The notes below the pieces were generated by a model. The model did no database searches. It was not told the origin of the DNA and saw only the letters and a program-made list of their open reading frames with translations. A DNA stretch of 14,969 nucleotides, from NCBI GenBank assembly GCA_005800255.1, contig SYGW01000055.1, positions 1-14,969 on the forward strand, read 5' to 3'. The position numbers and the translations under genes were made by a program. This document shows positions 1-7,051 of this stretch, piece by piece. Each line of letters starts with the position of its first letter. The first letter of the stretch is position 1. Source of the DNA: Nitrospiraceae bacterium (GTDB taxonomy: Bacteria; Nitrospirota; Nitrospiria; Nitrospirales; Nitrospiraceae).

Positions 1-218
1 AGCTCTTTGAAACCTTGACGCTGGCTCAGACCGGCAAGGCCCAGCATGTGGTCATCGTCCTCGTCGGGCGGGCCTTTTGGGAACGGTTGATCAACTGGAA
101 GATGTTGATCGAGGAGGGGTTGATCGGAGAGGAGGAGCTGCGGCTCTTTCACTATGCGGAAACGGCGCAGGAAGCCTGGGACTTGATCGGGCGCCACCAT
201 GGAGTGCCTCCATTATGA
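1..218 (+). CDS. LOG family protein (TIGR00730-like Rossmann fold), C-terminal fragment
   Basis: This is the last 72 or so residues of a gene that begins before the window; the reading frame is already open at base 3. The residues LFETLTLAQTGK followed by VVLVG-type text (IVLVGRAFWERLINW) and a helical tail are what I recognise as the C-terminal part of LOG-like proteins, once called lysine-decarboxylase-like. Characterised LOG family members hydrolyse nucleoside 5'-monophosphates (cytokinin ribotides, AMP) to free base and ribose phosphate in the cytoplasm. The catalytic PGGxGTxxE motif would lie upstream, so activity cannot be judged here. The stop codon overlaps the ATG of the next gene (ATGA at 215-218), which implies translational coupling in one operon. 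Family assignment is fairly confident; the substrate is unknown. Confidence 0.75.
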   Translation, partial: LFETLTLAQTGKAQHVVIVLVGRAFWERLINWKMLIEEGLIGEEELRLFHYAETAQEAWDLIGRHHGVPPL

Positions 219-1612
219 AGCTCTCCTTTCACGGCGCAGCACGATCGGTCACAGGCAGCCGCCATATGGTCGAATTGCCGGGATGCAAGTTGTTGCTGGA
301 TTGCGGACTCTTTCAGGGGCGTCGAGAAGAGGCGCTTCGTCAGAATCAGGATTTGGGCTTCGATCCCCATTCGATCAATGCGGTTTTACTCTCCCATGCC
401 CACGTCGACCATTCCGGCGCGCTCCCGATGCTCCAGAAGCATGGTTTCACCGGGAAAGTGCACCTGACCAGAGCCACTGCCGATTTGACGGAGCTCATGC
501 TGGAAGACTCGGCTCATGTCCAGGTCAGCGACTGCAGCTACGTCAATAAGAAGGAGCAGCGGAAGGGCAAGTCCTGTGTCCGGCCCTTCTATAATATCGA
601 CGACGTCCGTAGGGTCGTTCGGCGGTTCGAGGGGACGAGATACGGAGACCTGCTCAAGGTTTCCCCGCGCGTGACTGCGTCCTTTCACGATGCAGGTCAT
701 ATTTTGGGATCTGCGACCATCCGGGTGAAATATACGGCGCGCGGCAATACGACCACGCTGCTGTTCAGCGGGGACCTGGGCCGTTCCAACATGCCGATCC
801 TGCGAGACCCTGAGCCGCCGCAGCCCTGCGATGTGTTGATTCTCGAATCGACCTACGGTGATCGTCTGCACGAAGCCGATCGGGCGGTCATGAAGCAGCA
901 GGCCCTGGACCTCCTCAACCATGCCAAGCTGCATAAGAGCAAGATTATCGTCCCGGCCTTTGCCGTCGGCAGGACCCAGGAATTGGTGATGCGGATCAAG
1001 GAGCTCGTCGGCGAGGGCCGTCTCGATCCCATTCCGATCTATATCGATTCTCCTTTGGCCTCTCGGGCCACGGACGTCTTCCGCCGCCATCCGGAATGTT
1101 ACGACGAAGAAACGACCAAAACATTTACGGCGTCCGGCGACCTCTTCGCTTCTCGCTATATTCACTTTGTGTCGTCGCCGGAAGAGAGCATGCGCCTGAA
1201 CAGCTTGAAGGGCCCCTGCGTCATCATTTCCGCCTCCGGCATGTGCGAAGGCGGCCGCGTCGTGCACCATCTCAAACATGCGATTCAGGATGAAGCGAAC
1301 GTGATTGTGTTCGTGGGCTTTCAAGCTGAGCATACGCTGGGGCGCAAGCTGGTCGAAGGATGGGATGTCGTGCCGATTTTTGGCGTGCCTACCAGGCGGC
1401 GGGCGAAGGTCGTCACTTTCAACGGGCTCTCGGCCCATGCGGATCGCCAGGATCTTTTGGCCTATGTGCGGGCCATTACCCCGACGCCCAGCAAGATTTT
1501 TCTCGTCCATGGCGAAGAGAGGCAGGCGCTGTCGCTGGCCGCCGCCATCCAGGCGGAACATTCCCAGGTCGAGATCATGGTTCCTCATTTTGGATCCAGC
1601 CATGAGATCTAA
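215..1612 (+). CDS. MBL-fold / beta-CASP metallohydrolase, RNase (CPSF-type) family
   Basis: A 465-residue protein of the metallo-beta-lactamase plus beta-CASP class, whose studied members are zinc-dependent RNA endo- or exonucleases acting in the cytoplasm. Visible metal ligands and motifs are HAHVDH at residues 61-66, H162 in DAGHILGS, D187 in SGDLGR, ESTYGDR just after, PAFAVGRTQEL in the beta-CASP part, the SASGMCEGGR motif, and H408 in the SAHAD motif of the C-terminal RNA-metabolising domain. Length is normal for the family (about 450-470). I chose the ATG at 215 because MKLSFHGAARSVTGS is the usual N-terminus; the frame opens further upstream but only over the LOG gene. It overlaps LOG by 4 bases and the next gene by 11. 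The exact RNA target is unknown; the family call is very secure. Confidence 0.93.
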   Translation: MKLSFHGAARSVTGSRHMVELPGCKLLLDCGLFQGRREEALRQNQDLGFDPHSINAVLLSHAHVDHSGALPMLQKHGFTGKVHLTRATADLTELMLEDSAHVQVSDCSYVNKKEQRKGKSCVRPFYNIDDVRRVVRRFEGTRYGDLLKVSPRVTASFHDAGHILGSATIRVKYTARGNTTTLLFSGDLGRSNMPILRDPEPPQPCDVLILESTYGDRLHEADRAVMKQQALDLLNHAKLHKSKIIVPAFAVGRTQELVMRIKELVGEGRLDPIPIYIDSPLASRATDVFRRHPECYDEETTKTFTASGDLFASRYIHFVSSPEESMRLNSLKGPCVIISASGMCEGGRVVHHLKHAIQDEANVIVFVGFQAEHTLGRKLVEGWDVVPIFGVPTRRRAKVVTFNGLSAHADRQDLLAYVRAITPTPSKIFLVHGEERQALSLAAAIQAEHSQVEIMVPHFGSSHEI

Positions 1613-2807
1613 TCGCATCGTTCGTCTGACAATGTTGTGGCTGAGTTTCGCCATCTGGATGGGCGTTGTTCCGTCCTGGCCTGCGCAAGCCAGCGAGCCG
1701 GAAGAATCACGAGTACGGGCTCGCGCCCTGGGCATCGTCGTCGGTTCCTATGAGCCGGGCCCGTTCAATGCGATTACCGATGTGACTGGTGTGACGGTGG
1801 GCCAGACGACTCTCATCTCCGGCGACGGGCCACTCAAGCCGGGCCATGGCCCGGTGCGAACCGGCGTGACGATCGTGGTTCCTCGAGCAGATGTCTGGCA
1901 TAAGAAAGTGCCGGCCGGTTCGTTCGTGCTCAATGGGACCGGCGAGATGACCGGTCTTGCCTGGGTCGCCGAATCAGGCTTCTTGGAGTATCCGATCGCC
2001 CTTACGAATACGTTGAACGTGCCGAAAGTGGCCAGCGGGGTGATGAACTGGATGATCGCACAGTACCCGGAGGTCGGCATTACCGACGATACTCTGACTC
2101 CGGTGGTCGCCGAATGCGACGATGGGCGGCTCAACGACATTCAGGGGCGGCATGTGTCCGAGGCGGATGTGGTGAAGGCGCTCAACGGCTCGTCGTCTGG
2201 AGTCGTGCAGGAAGGATCGGTCGGAGCGGGAACCGGGATGGTGTCCTATGGGTTCAAGGGCGGCATCGGGACCTCTTCGCGGCGATTGCCGGAAGAGGAA
2301 GGAGGCTATACGGTCGGGGTGCTCGTCAATGCGAACCATGGGCGCAGGCCCGAGCTCGTCGTGGGCGGCGCGCCGGTCGGCCGGCTCTATGAGGCCGTGC
2401 CTCCCGTCGCGCAGACTCTGTCGCCCGGGCAAAGCGAAGGCTCGATCATCGTGATTATCGCCACCGATGCTCCGCTCGACAGCCGGCAGCTCACGAGGCT
2501 GGCGAAACGAGCGGCGCTGGGACTGGCGCGAACCGGCTCCACGGCGCGGCATGGCAGCGGCGATTTCATGCTGGCATTTTCCACCGCGAACGTCATCCCC
2601 CATTATCCGAAAGACCGAACCTATCCCTTGATCCAGTTAGCCGATACCCACATCAACCCGCTGATTACCGCGACAGTCGACGCGACGGAGGAGGCGATCC
2701 TTAATGCGCTTACGATGGCCACCACCGTCGTGGGGCGAGACGGCCGCCGCGTCGAGGCCATTTCCCTCGCCAGGCTCCGCGCCATTCTCGATCGGCAGGC
2801 CCGGTAG
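1602..2807 (+). CDS. P1 family peptidase (DmpA/BapA-like aminopeptidase), exported
   Basis: A 401-residue member of the self-processing P1 (S58) peptidases, which remove N-terminal residues including D-amino acids or beta-amino acids from small peptides. Residues 1 to about 30 form a signal peptide (basic MRSNRIVR, a hydrophobic stretch, then a PAQAS cleavage region), so it should act in the periplasm. ITDVTGVTVGQTTL, the GGIGTSSR stretch, VLVNANHG (about 240-247), GSIIVIIATDAPL and GSGDFMLAFSTAN are family landmarks. By comparison with DmpA, autocleavage would fall between G280 and S281, with S281 the nucleophile. S319 and D321 sit at the spacing of the further catalytic Ser/Glu pair, here with Asp in place of Glu. 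The start ATG overlaps the end of the MBL gene by 11 bases; the longer upstream extension of this frame is only a shadow. Natural substrate unknown. Confidence 0.9.
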   Translation: MRSNRIVRLTMLWLSFAIWMGVVPSWPAQASEPEESRVRARALGIVVGSYEPGPFNAITDVTGVTVGQTTLISGDGPLKPGHGPVRTGVTIVVPRADVWHKKVPAGSFVLNGTGEMTGLAWVAESGFLEYPIALTNTLNVPKVASGVMNWMIAQYPEVGITDDTLTPVVAECDDGRLNDIQGRHVSEADVVKALNGSSSGVVQEGSVGAGTGMVSYGFKGGIGTSSRRLPEEEGGYTVGVLVNANHGRRPELVVGGAPVGRLYEAVPPVAQTLSPGQSEGSIIVIIATDAPLDSRQLTRLAKRAALGLARTGSTARHGSGDFMLAFSTANVIPHYPKDRTYPLIQLADTHINPLITATVDATEEAILNALTMATTVVGRDGRRVEAISLARLRAILDRQAR

Positions 2808-2848
2808 CGGCGGTCTCGTTTTGCCGCGTTGCCAGAGGCGTCTCTCGC

Positions 2849-2878
2849 TTGCATTTCCCTCTCCCTCCTCGCTATCCT
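2849..2878 (+). promoter_or_regulatory. Possible sigma-70-type promoter for the 75-aa gene and FIST gene
   Basis: TTGCAT (2849-2854), an 18-base spacer, then TATCCT (2873-2878), about 32 bases before the ATG at 2910. The -35 match is weak (3 of 6), the -10 is 4 of 6. It shares GCTATCYT with the better candidate before fabI. The gap 2808-2909 otherwise holds only a 5-bp hairpin (2807-2827) just after the peptidase stop. Confidence 0.3.
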
Positions 2879-2909
2879 TTCTGAGATTTTTTGCGCCTGG
2901 AGGATTGAG

Positions 2910-3137
2910 ATGAGCGAATATCAGCTCGGCGGCGGCTTGCGTCTCTTAACCGCGATAGAGAAAACCGAGGCCTTTGGCGAGTTCCTGAAAACCCGCATGG
3001 TGCAAGCCGTGGAGTCCGAAGACCCCGCAGAATTGCATTATCTCCTGGCTCAACTCGACGACTACCATTCCTATCTGTGGCGTTACTATAACAAGCTGGT
3101 GAAGGACCGGCCGGAACGAATGGATCCAGGCGTCTAG
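2910..3137 (+). CDS. Hypothetical protein, 75 residues
   Basis: I do not recognise this protein. It starts at an ATG with a good Shine-Dalgarno (TGGAGG ending 7 bases before it), which rules out the longer 102-residue reading that begins in pyrimidine-rich intergenic DNA. The product is acidic and helical-looking, with no signal peptide or membrane segment: LLTAIEKTEAFGEFLKTRMVQ, then aromatic-rich DDYHSYLWRYYNKLVKDRPERM. It lies 45 bases upstream of the FIST gene on the same strand and is probably co-transcribed with it, so it may be a small partner or regulator of that sensor. The strong ribosome site and the compact, non-repetitive composition argue it is real. Confidence 0.65.
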   Translation: MSEYQLGGGLRLLTAIEKTEAFGEFLKTRMVQAVESEDPAELHYLLAQLDDYHSYLWRYYNKLVKDRPERMDPGV

Positions 3138-3182
3138 CATCCTATTCATGTGCCGGCAACAACGGGAAGAAACATTCGCACT

Positions 3183-4409
3183 ATGATAATTCCGTCTGCC
3201 GCCACGGCCACGTCGTCCACGTTTCAATTTGCGATCGCTCTCTCGCGCAAGACCGATACGGAAGCTGCTGTTCGCGATCTTGCCGATGCGATCCGGATGC
3301 AATTCGGCACAGATCCTATCGACCTGGCTTTCGTCTTTTTCTCCGCACACCATGCGGAGAAAGCCTCTATGATCTCGGCCATGTTGCAGAGCGAACTGCG
3401 GGCGAAGGTCTGCCTGGGCTGTTCAGGCGAGGGCGTGATCGCCGGCTCCGAAGAGATTGAAACCGCGGCAGCTCTGACCCTGTGGGCTGCCCGCCTCCCC
3501 CATGTCCAATTGACTCCGCTCCGGCTTTCCGTCTCTCAGCTTCAGGATCAAATCCTCATGCCTGGGTGGTGGCCTGAGCCGGGACTCGATGGTTCGACGT
3601 TTCTCCTCCTTGCCGATCCCTTTTCCACTCCGACGCAGGAAGTGCTGGCCCTCATGAACGACCGGTATCCCCAGGGCCAAGTCATCGGCGGCCTCGCCGG
3701 GGGAGGCCAGGACTCAGGAGAGAATCGACTCCTCCTCGACGATCAGGTTTTTGACGGCGGCCTGGTGGGGGTGCAACTCACAGGACCGATCGCGGTGCGA
3801 ACGGTCACCTCGCAAGGTTGCCGCCCGATCGGTGAGCGGTTTGTCGTGACTCACGCGGAGGGAAATCTCATCTATGAACTGGGCGGGGTCTCCGCCTTGA
3901 AGCGGCTCCAGGACGTGTTCGAGTCTCTGGGAGGATCCCAGCGCCGCGATGCTCACCGCGCATTGCACTTGGGGATCGTGATCGACGAACACCGGAGTCA
4001 TTTCGAGCGGGGCGACTTTCTCGTTCGGAACCTTATCGGCGCAGACCAACAGGCAGGGGCCGTCGCGGTCGGAGAAGTCGTTCAGGAGGGCCAGACCGTG
4101 CAATTCCACCTTCGCGATGCGAAGTCTGCGAGCGACGACTTGCATTTTCTCCTGGCCACTGATCGCACGAAACACCGCAACCCCCCGCTCGGATCCCTCC
4201 TGTTCAGCTGCTGCGGGCGCGGCGAGGGGCTCTTCGGCCGCCCCCATCACGACAGCGGGGTCGTGCAAGAACGGCTTGGCCCCATTCCGACGGCCGGGTT
4301 CTTTGCCCAAGGCGAGATCGGCCCGGTCGGAGGACGCAACTTCCTGCATGGGTACACGGCGAGTGTGGTGATTTTCGCCGAGCCTGATTCCCGCAAGGAC
4401 CATCCGTGA
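3183..4409 (+). CDS. FIST domain-containing sensory protein
   Basis: A 408-residue protein with an N-terminal FIST_N region (residues about 30-215, including [31 protein letters not shown] and [10 protein letters not shown]) and a C-terminal FIST_C region ending in [21 protein letters not shown] (about 372-392), the typical closing motif. FIST domains are proposed small-ligand (possibly amino-acid) sensors, usually linked to histidine kinases, GGDEF/EAL or chemoreceptor modules. Here the protein is FIST alone with no output domain, no signal peptide and no membrane helix, so it would need a partner. The ATG at 3183 follows a GGGAAGA stretch 12 bases upstream; an in-frame GTG at 3150 would add 11 residues. 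The preceding 75-aa gene is the obvious candidate partner. Ligand unknown. Confidence 0.88.
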   Translation: MIIPSAATATSSTFQFAIALSRKTDTEAAVRDLADAIRMQFGTDPIDLAFVFFSAHHAEKASMISAMLQSELRAKVCLGCSGEGVIAGSEEIETAAALTLWAARLPHVQLTPLRLSVSQLQDQILMPGWWPEPGLDGSTFLLLADPFSTPTQEVLALMNDRYPQGQVIGGLAGGGQDSGENRLLLDDQVFDGGLVGVQLTGPIAVRTVTSQGCRPIGERFVVTHAEGNLIYELGGVSALKRLQDVFESLGGSQRRDAHRALHLGIVIDEHRSHFERGDFLVRNLIGADQQAGAVAVGEVVQEGQTVQFHLRDAKSASDDLHFLLATDRTKHRNPPLGSLLFSCCGRGEGLFGRPHHDSGVVQERLGPIPTAGFFAQGEIGPVGGRNFLHGYTASVVIFAEPDSRKDHP

Positions 4410-4536
4410 GCGTTGTTCAGTAAGGACTCGAATAGAATTGCCTGCCTGGATGCCGGCAGAAGATTCTGCGAGACGATTTTTACTCTCAAATATCCGCCTT
4501 GTGGCAGGGTACCCGACGATCAGAAAAGGAGCAGTT

Positions 4537-4908
4537 ATGCCGTTCGAAGAAACAGGAGCCGAAGGGAAGGAAGTTACGACCTCATCGGGGTTGCAGTATG
4601 TCGAGCTTACGGTCGGCACAGGCGCAACGGCAGAGGCGGGCCAGACCGTCACCGTGCATTACACCGGCTGGCTGGAGAACGGGAAGAAGTTCGACAGTTC
4701 CGTGGATCGGGGCCAGCCGTTTTCGTTCCCTCTGGGCGTCGGACGAGTCATCAAGGGATGGGACGAGGGCGTTAAGGGCATGAAGGTGGGTGGGAAGCGA
4801 AAGCTGACCATTCCATCCAAGCTCGGCTATGGCGCGCAGGGAGCGGGAGGCGGCCTGATTCCTCCCCACGCGACCTTGATTTTCGACGTCGAGCTGCTGG
4901 GCTTGTGA
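4537..4908 (+). CDS. FKBP-type peptidyl-prolyl cis-trans isomerase
   Basis: A 123-residue single-domain FKBP that should catalyse cis-trans isomerisation of prolyl bonds during protein folding. Pocket residues appear in order: [31 protein letters not shown], the LGYG turn and [14 protein letters not shown]. There is no signal peptide, so it is probably cytoplasmic. Start is the ATG at 4537, with AAGGAG at 4526-4531, 5 bases before it; a longer in-frame reading to 4438 lacks such a site. The 127-base gap after the FIST gene (4410-4536) shows only a weak CTGCC/GGCAG dyad near 4443-4460 and no good promoter. The stop codon overlaps a possible GTG start of gcvT (GTGA at 4905-4908), so the two genes look co-transcribed. 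Confidence 0.92.
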   Translation: MPFEETGAEGKEVTTSSGLQYVELTVGTGATAEAGQTVTVHYTGWLENGKKFDSSVDRGQPFSFPLGVGRVIKGWDEGVKGMKVGGKRKLTIPSKLGYGAQGAGGGLIPPHATLIFDVELLGL

Positions 4909-4916
4909 GCCACCCC

Positions 4917-6017
4917 ATGCAACGTACCCCACTGATCGCGCAGCACCAGGCTTGTGGCGGCAAACTCGTCGATTTCGCCGGATGGGAAATGCCCATTCAA
5001 TATAGCGGTGTCCTGGACGAGTACCATACGGTCCGTTCCCAGGTTGGCTTGTTCGATGTGAGCCATATGGGACGGCTGCGGGTTTCCGGATCGGGAGCGG
5101 TCCCGTTTCTCCAGCGAGTCACGACCAACGATGTCGGCAAGCTTGCCGTTTCTCAGGCCCAGTACTCCATGGTCTGTAACGAGCACGGTGGCATCAAGGA
5201 CGACATCTTTGTCTATCGGACTTCGTCGGACGAGTTCCTTCTGTGTGTAAATGCCTCGAACCGCGAGAAGATCCTGTCCTGGCTGCAAGCCCAGTTCGCG
5301 CAGGACAAGACGGTTCTCCTCGAGGACCGGTCGGTGGAAATGGCCCAGGTCGCTGTGCAGGGCCCCAAATCACGCGAGCTCCTCATGAGCCTCGGCGGCG
5401 CATCTCTCGAAGGACTTAAGCTCCACCATACCTGCGAGGGCACGATCGGAGGCTTCTCCTGTCTGTTGGCCAGGACCGGCTATACCGGTGAATTGGGTTA
5501 TGAGATTTATATCGACGCAGAGAAGGTCGGTCGCCTCTGGGATCTGCTCATCGACAAGGGCCAGGCCTGGGGACTCAAGCCAGCCGGGCTCGGGGCGAGA
5601 GATTTGCTCCGGTTAGAAATGGGCTATCTGCTCTATGGTAACGACATGGGCGAAGAGACGACGCCACTTGAAGCGACCGTGGACTGGACCGTCAGTTTCC
5701 AGAAGGGGCCGTTCATCGGCAGCCAGGCTCTGTTGGCGCAAAAACAGGCAGGAGTGGCGCGCCGGTTCGTGGCCTTCGAACTTGTCGAGAAAGCCGTGCC
5801 GCGCCATGGATTCAGAATTCTCGACCCCACGACTTCTCAATCGATCGGCGACGTCACCAGCGGCAATCTTTCCCCGCTTCTCCAGAAGGGGATTGGGTTG
5901 GGCTATGTGCCGGCACGGTATGCGGAGCCCGGCTCTTCCATCCTGATCGAAATCCGCAGTAAGAGCGTTCTGGCCACCGTCGTCAAACCGCCGTTCTATA
6001 AGAAACGCAAGGCCTAG
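4917..6017 (+). CDS. gcvT: Aminomethyltransferase, glycine cleavage system T protein
   Basis: A 366-residue T protein, which transfers the methylene carbon from aminomethyl-lipoyl H protein to tetrahydrofolate and releases ammonia; the system can also run toward glycine synthesis. Landmarks: TPLIAQHQACGGKLVDFAGWEMPIQY at the N-terminus, GLFDVSHMG, GGIKDDIFVY with the folate-site Asp (D95/D96), ARTGYTGELGYEI, LGARDLLRLEMGYLLYGNDM and a C-terminal GCV_T_C barrel ending in PPFYKK. I place the start at ATG 4917 because it aligns with the family N-terminus; GTG 4905, overlapping the FKBP stop, would add four residues. Neither has a good Shine-Dalgarno. gcvP is about 4.5 kb away on the other strand and no gcvH is present in the window. 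Confidence 0.95.
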   Translation: MQRTPLIAQHQACGGKLVDFAGWEMPIQYSGVLDEYHTVRSQVGLFDVSHMGRLRVSGSGAVPFLQRVTTNDVGKLAVSQAQYSMVCNEHGGIKDDIFVYRTSSDEFLLCVNASNREKILSWLQAQFAQDKTVLLEDRSVEMAQVAVQGPKSRELLMSLGGASLEGLKLHHTCEGTIGGFSCLLARTGYTGELGYEIYIDAEKVGRLWDLLIDKGQAWGLKPAGLGARDLLRLEMGYLLYGNDMGEETTPLEATVDWTVSFQKGPFIGSQALLAQKQAGVARRFVAFELVEKAVPRHGFRILDPTTSQSIGDVTSGNLSPLLQKGIGLGYVPARYAEPGSSILIEIRSKSVLATVVKPPFYKKRKA

Positions 6018-6020
6018 CCC

Positions 6021-6536
6021 GTGCAAAGCAAACGCATCTACACCGGTATGATTGTGAACGTGAACGTCGATACCGTCACCCTGCCCAACGGGCTCACGGT
6101 GGACTTGGAAGTGGTGCGCCATCCTGGAGCATCCGCGGTAGTGCCGATGAAAGACGATGGCCGGGTCATCTTGATCAGGCAATTCCGTCATGCGGCGGCT
6201 GGGTTTATTTATGAAATTCCCGCGGGGAAGCTGCATCCAGGCGAAGATCCCCTCGCTTGCGCGGCGCGCGAGCTGGAGGAAGAAATCGGGTACAAGGCGG
6301 GCAAGCTCGAGCTCCTCTCCAGTATCTTTACCGCGCCAGGATTCACCGATGAAGTGATCCATATCTATTTGGCGACCGGCCTGACGGTGGGGCGGCAACA
6401 GCTGGATCGCGACGAGGTCCTTGAAGTGATCGAGCTGCCATTGCTGGAAGCGGTCAAGATGATTGAGACCGGAGCGATCAGGGATGCGAAGTCGATCGTG
6501 GGATTACAGACGATCTATCTTCGAAACAGCAGGTAG
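6021..6536 (+). CDS. Nudix hydrolase, ADP-ribose pyrophosphatase-like
   Basis: A 171-residue Nudix enzyme beginning at GTG, three bases after the gcvT stop. The Nudix box GX5EX7REUXEEXGU is complete at residues 69-91 (G69, E75, R83-E84, E87-E88, G90), preceded by IRQFRHAAAGFIYEIPAGK, which is typical of ADP-ribose or ADP-sugar pyrophosphatases of the NudF/YffH kind. The likely reaction is hydrolysis of ADP-ribose to AMP and ribose 5-phosphate in the cytoplasm. TAPGFTDEVIHIYLATGL after the box also fits that subfamily. Substrate cannot be fixed from sequence alone. It is the last gene of the plus-strand block, followed by a strong hairpin. Confidence 0.92.
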   Translation: MQSKRIYTGMIVNVNVDTVTLPNGLTVDLEVVRHPGASAVVPMKDDGRVILIRQFRHAAAGFIYEIPAGKLHPGEDPLACAARELEEEIGYKAGKLELLSSIFTAPGFTDEVIHIYLATGLTVGRQQLDRDEVLEVIELPLLEAVKMIETGAIRDAKSIVGLQTIYLRNSR

Positions 6537-6547
6537 GCAGAACGCAC

Positions 6548-6579
6548 AAGGGCCTCCCACTCGAAGCGGGAGACCCCTT
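6548..6579. terminator. Hairpin between convergent genes, likely bidirectional terminator
   Basis: AAGGG then CTCCC pairs with GGGAG then CCCTT around an eight- to nine-base loop with a small bulge, lying 11 bases after the Nudix stop and 29 bases after the stop of the opposing small gene. There is no real T-tract on either side, so termination is inferred from position and stem strength. A smaller GGCG/CGCC dyad follows at 6584-6596. Confidence 0.55.
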
Positions 6580-6608
6580 AGCTGGCGCAATTCGCCGAAG
6601 AAAATGGA

Positions 6609-6830
6609 TTACTTGCCCTTCTCGTCCTTCTTCTTCTCGTCCTTCTTATCGCCGAACGTGTCGGCGTGGCCGCCCTTCTTGTCGTCCTTCTTGTCTTTCT
6701 TCTCGTCGCCGTACACGAGGACGTGGCCGCCCTTCTTGTCGTCCTTCTTGTCCGCCTTCTTCTCTTCAGCGAAGGAAGGAGCGCTGAACATCACTGCCAC
6801 TGCCATGATCGCCATCAAGATGCTCTTCAT
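6609..6830 (-). CDS. Small exported Lys/Asp-rich repeat protein, 73 residues
   Basis: No named family is recognised. Residues 1-21 form a clean signal peptide (MKS, a hydrophobic core rich in Ala, Met and Val, then SAPSFA). The predicted mature part is 52 residues, of which 35 are Lys, Asp or Glu (19 K, 11 D, 5 E). It holds two near-identical copies of DKKDDKKGGH followed by a short variable stretch, an aromatic residue and GD, with a period of 19 residues, then a KKDEKKKDEKGK tail. The start is set by AAGGGG nine bases before the ATG; a longer reading to 6869 would remove the signal peptide from the N-terminus. Its composition recalls exported pentapeptide (MxKDx) repeat proteins, but the motif differs. 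Two His and many acidic residues could bind metals; that is only a guess. A sigma-54-like element lies upstream. Confidence 0.8.
   Translation of the reverse strand: MKSILMAIMAVAVMFSAPSFAEEKKADKKDDKKGGHVLVYGDEKKDKKDDKKGGHADTFGDKKDEKKKDEKGK
6665..6752 (-). repeat. Two tandem 57-base coding repeats in the Lys/Asp-rich gene
   Basis: A 31-base stretch is identical at 6665-6695 and 6722-6752, spaced exactly 57 bases (19 codons). It encodes the DKKDDKKGGH part of each protein repeat. Conservation of the synonymous positions points to recent duplication rather than slow convergence. Confidence 0.85.
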
Positions 6831-6894
6831 AGTATGTAACCCCTTTTTAGTGGTTGAAATTTGTGCCATTCCTCGGCACTTACTGATCTATTCA

Positions 6895-6909
6895 GCAAGC
6901 TTAGTGCCT
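6895..6909 (-). promoter_or_regulatory. Sigma-54-like -24/-12 promoter of the Lys/Asp-rich gene
   Basis: On the minus strand the bases read AGGCACTAAGCTTGC followed by T. Against the sigma-54 consensus TGGCACG-N4-TTGCW this keeps both GG and GC elements at the exact spacing and matches 10 of 12 specified positions. A start near 6884 would give a leader of about 54 bases that contains the Shine-Dalgarno. A TTGACA on the same strand (6944-6939) has no acceptable -10 at normal spacing, so a sigma-70 promoter is less likely. Confidence 0.5.
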
Positions 6910-6947
6910 GGCCACGCACATCTTTCAATAATGAATAGTGTCAATGA

Positions 6948-6976
6948 GTTGCGAGCGTTATTCGACATGTTGCGAA
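6948..6976. promoter_or_regulatory. Possible activator-binding sites upstream of the sigma-54-like promoter
   Basis: GTTGCGA occurs at 6948-6954 and again at 6969-6975, 21 bases apart, that is two helical turns. The second copy lies inside a dyad TTCG-N8-CGAA (6961-6976). They would sit roughly 64-92 bases before the inferred transcription start, where enhancer-binding proteins commonly bind. This is suggestive only. The rest of 6831-7051 shows no other clear signal. Confidence 0.25.
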
Positions 6977-7051
6977 TGGCCTCGCTCCCGATTTTCTGGG
7001 GCAGAATGGTTAAAAGTTAGCTAAAGCGCCTCAAAGACTGAAAACTTGTCG

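Noticed and set aside
386..1735. 449-codon open frame on the minus strand
   Set aside because: It is antisense to the beta-CASP hydrolase and runs into the peptidase; its sequence has no domain logic, while the plus strand has full metal-binding motifs.
3714..4652. 312-codon minus-strand frame
   Set aside because: It lies opposite the FIST C-terminal half and the FKBP start; the plus-strand products are clearly conserved families.
6665..6752. Direct repeats considered as a CRISPR-like array
   Set aside because: Only two copies, in frame within a coding region, and the intervening DNA encodes the rest of the protein repeat.
6939..6944. TTGACA on the minus strand as a sigma-70 -35 box for the repeat protein
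   Set aside because: At 17-base spacing the -10 would be ATGTGC, a very poor match; the sigma-54-like element downstream fits better.
6463..7020. 185-codon plus-strand frame rich in Phe, Ser and Leu
   Set aside because: It crosses the terminator hairpin and reads the antisense of the Lys/Asp repeats, which explains its odd composition.
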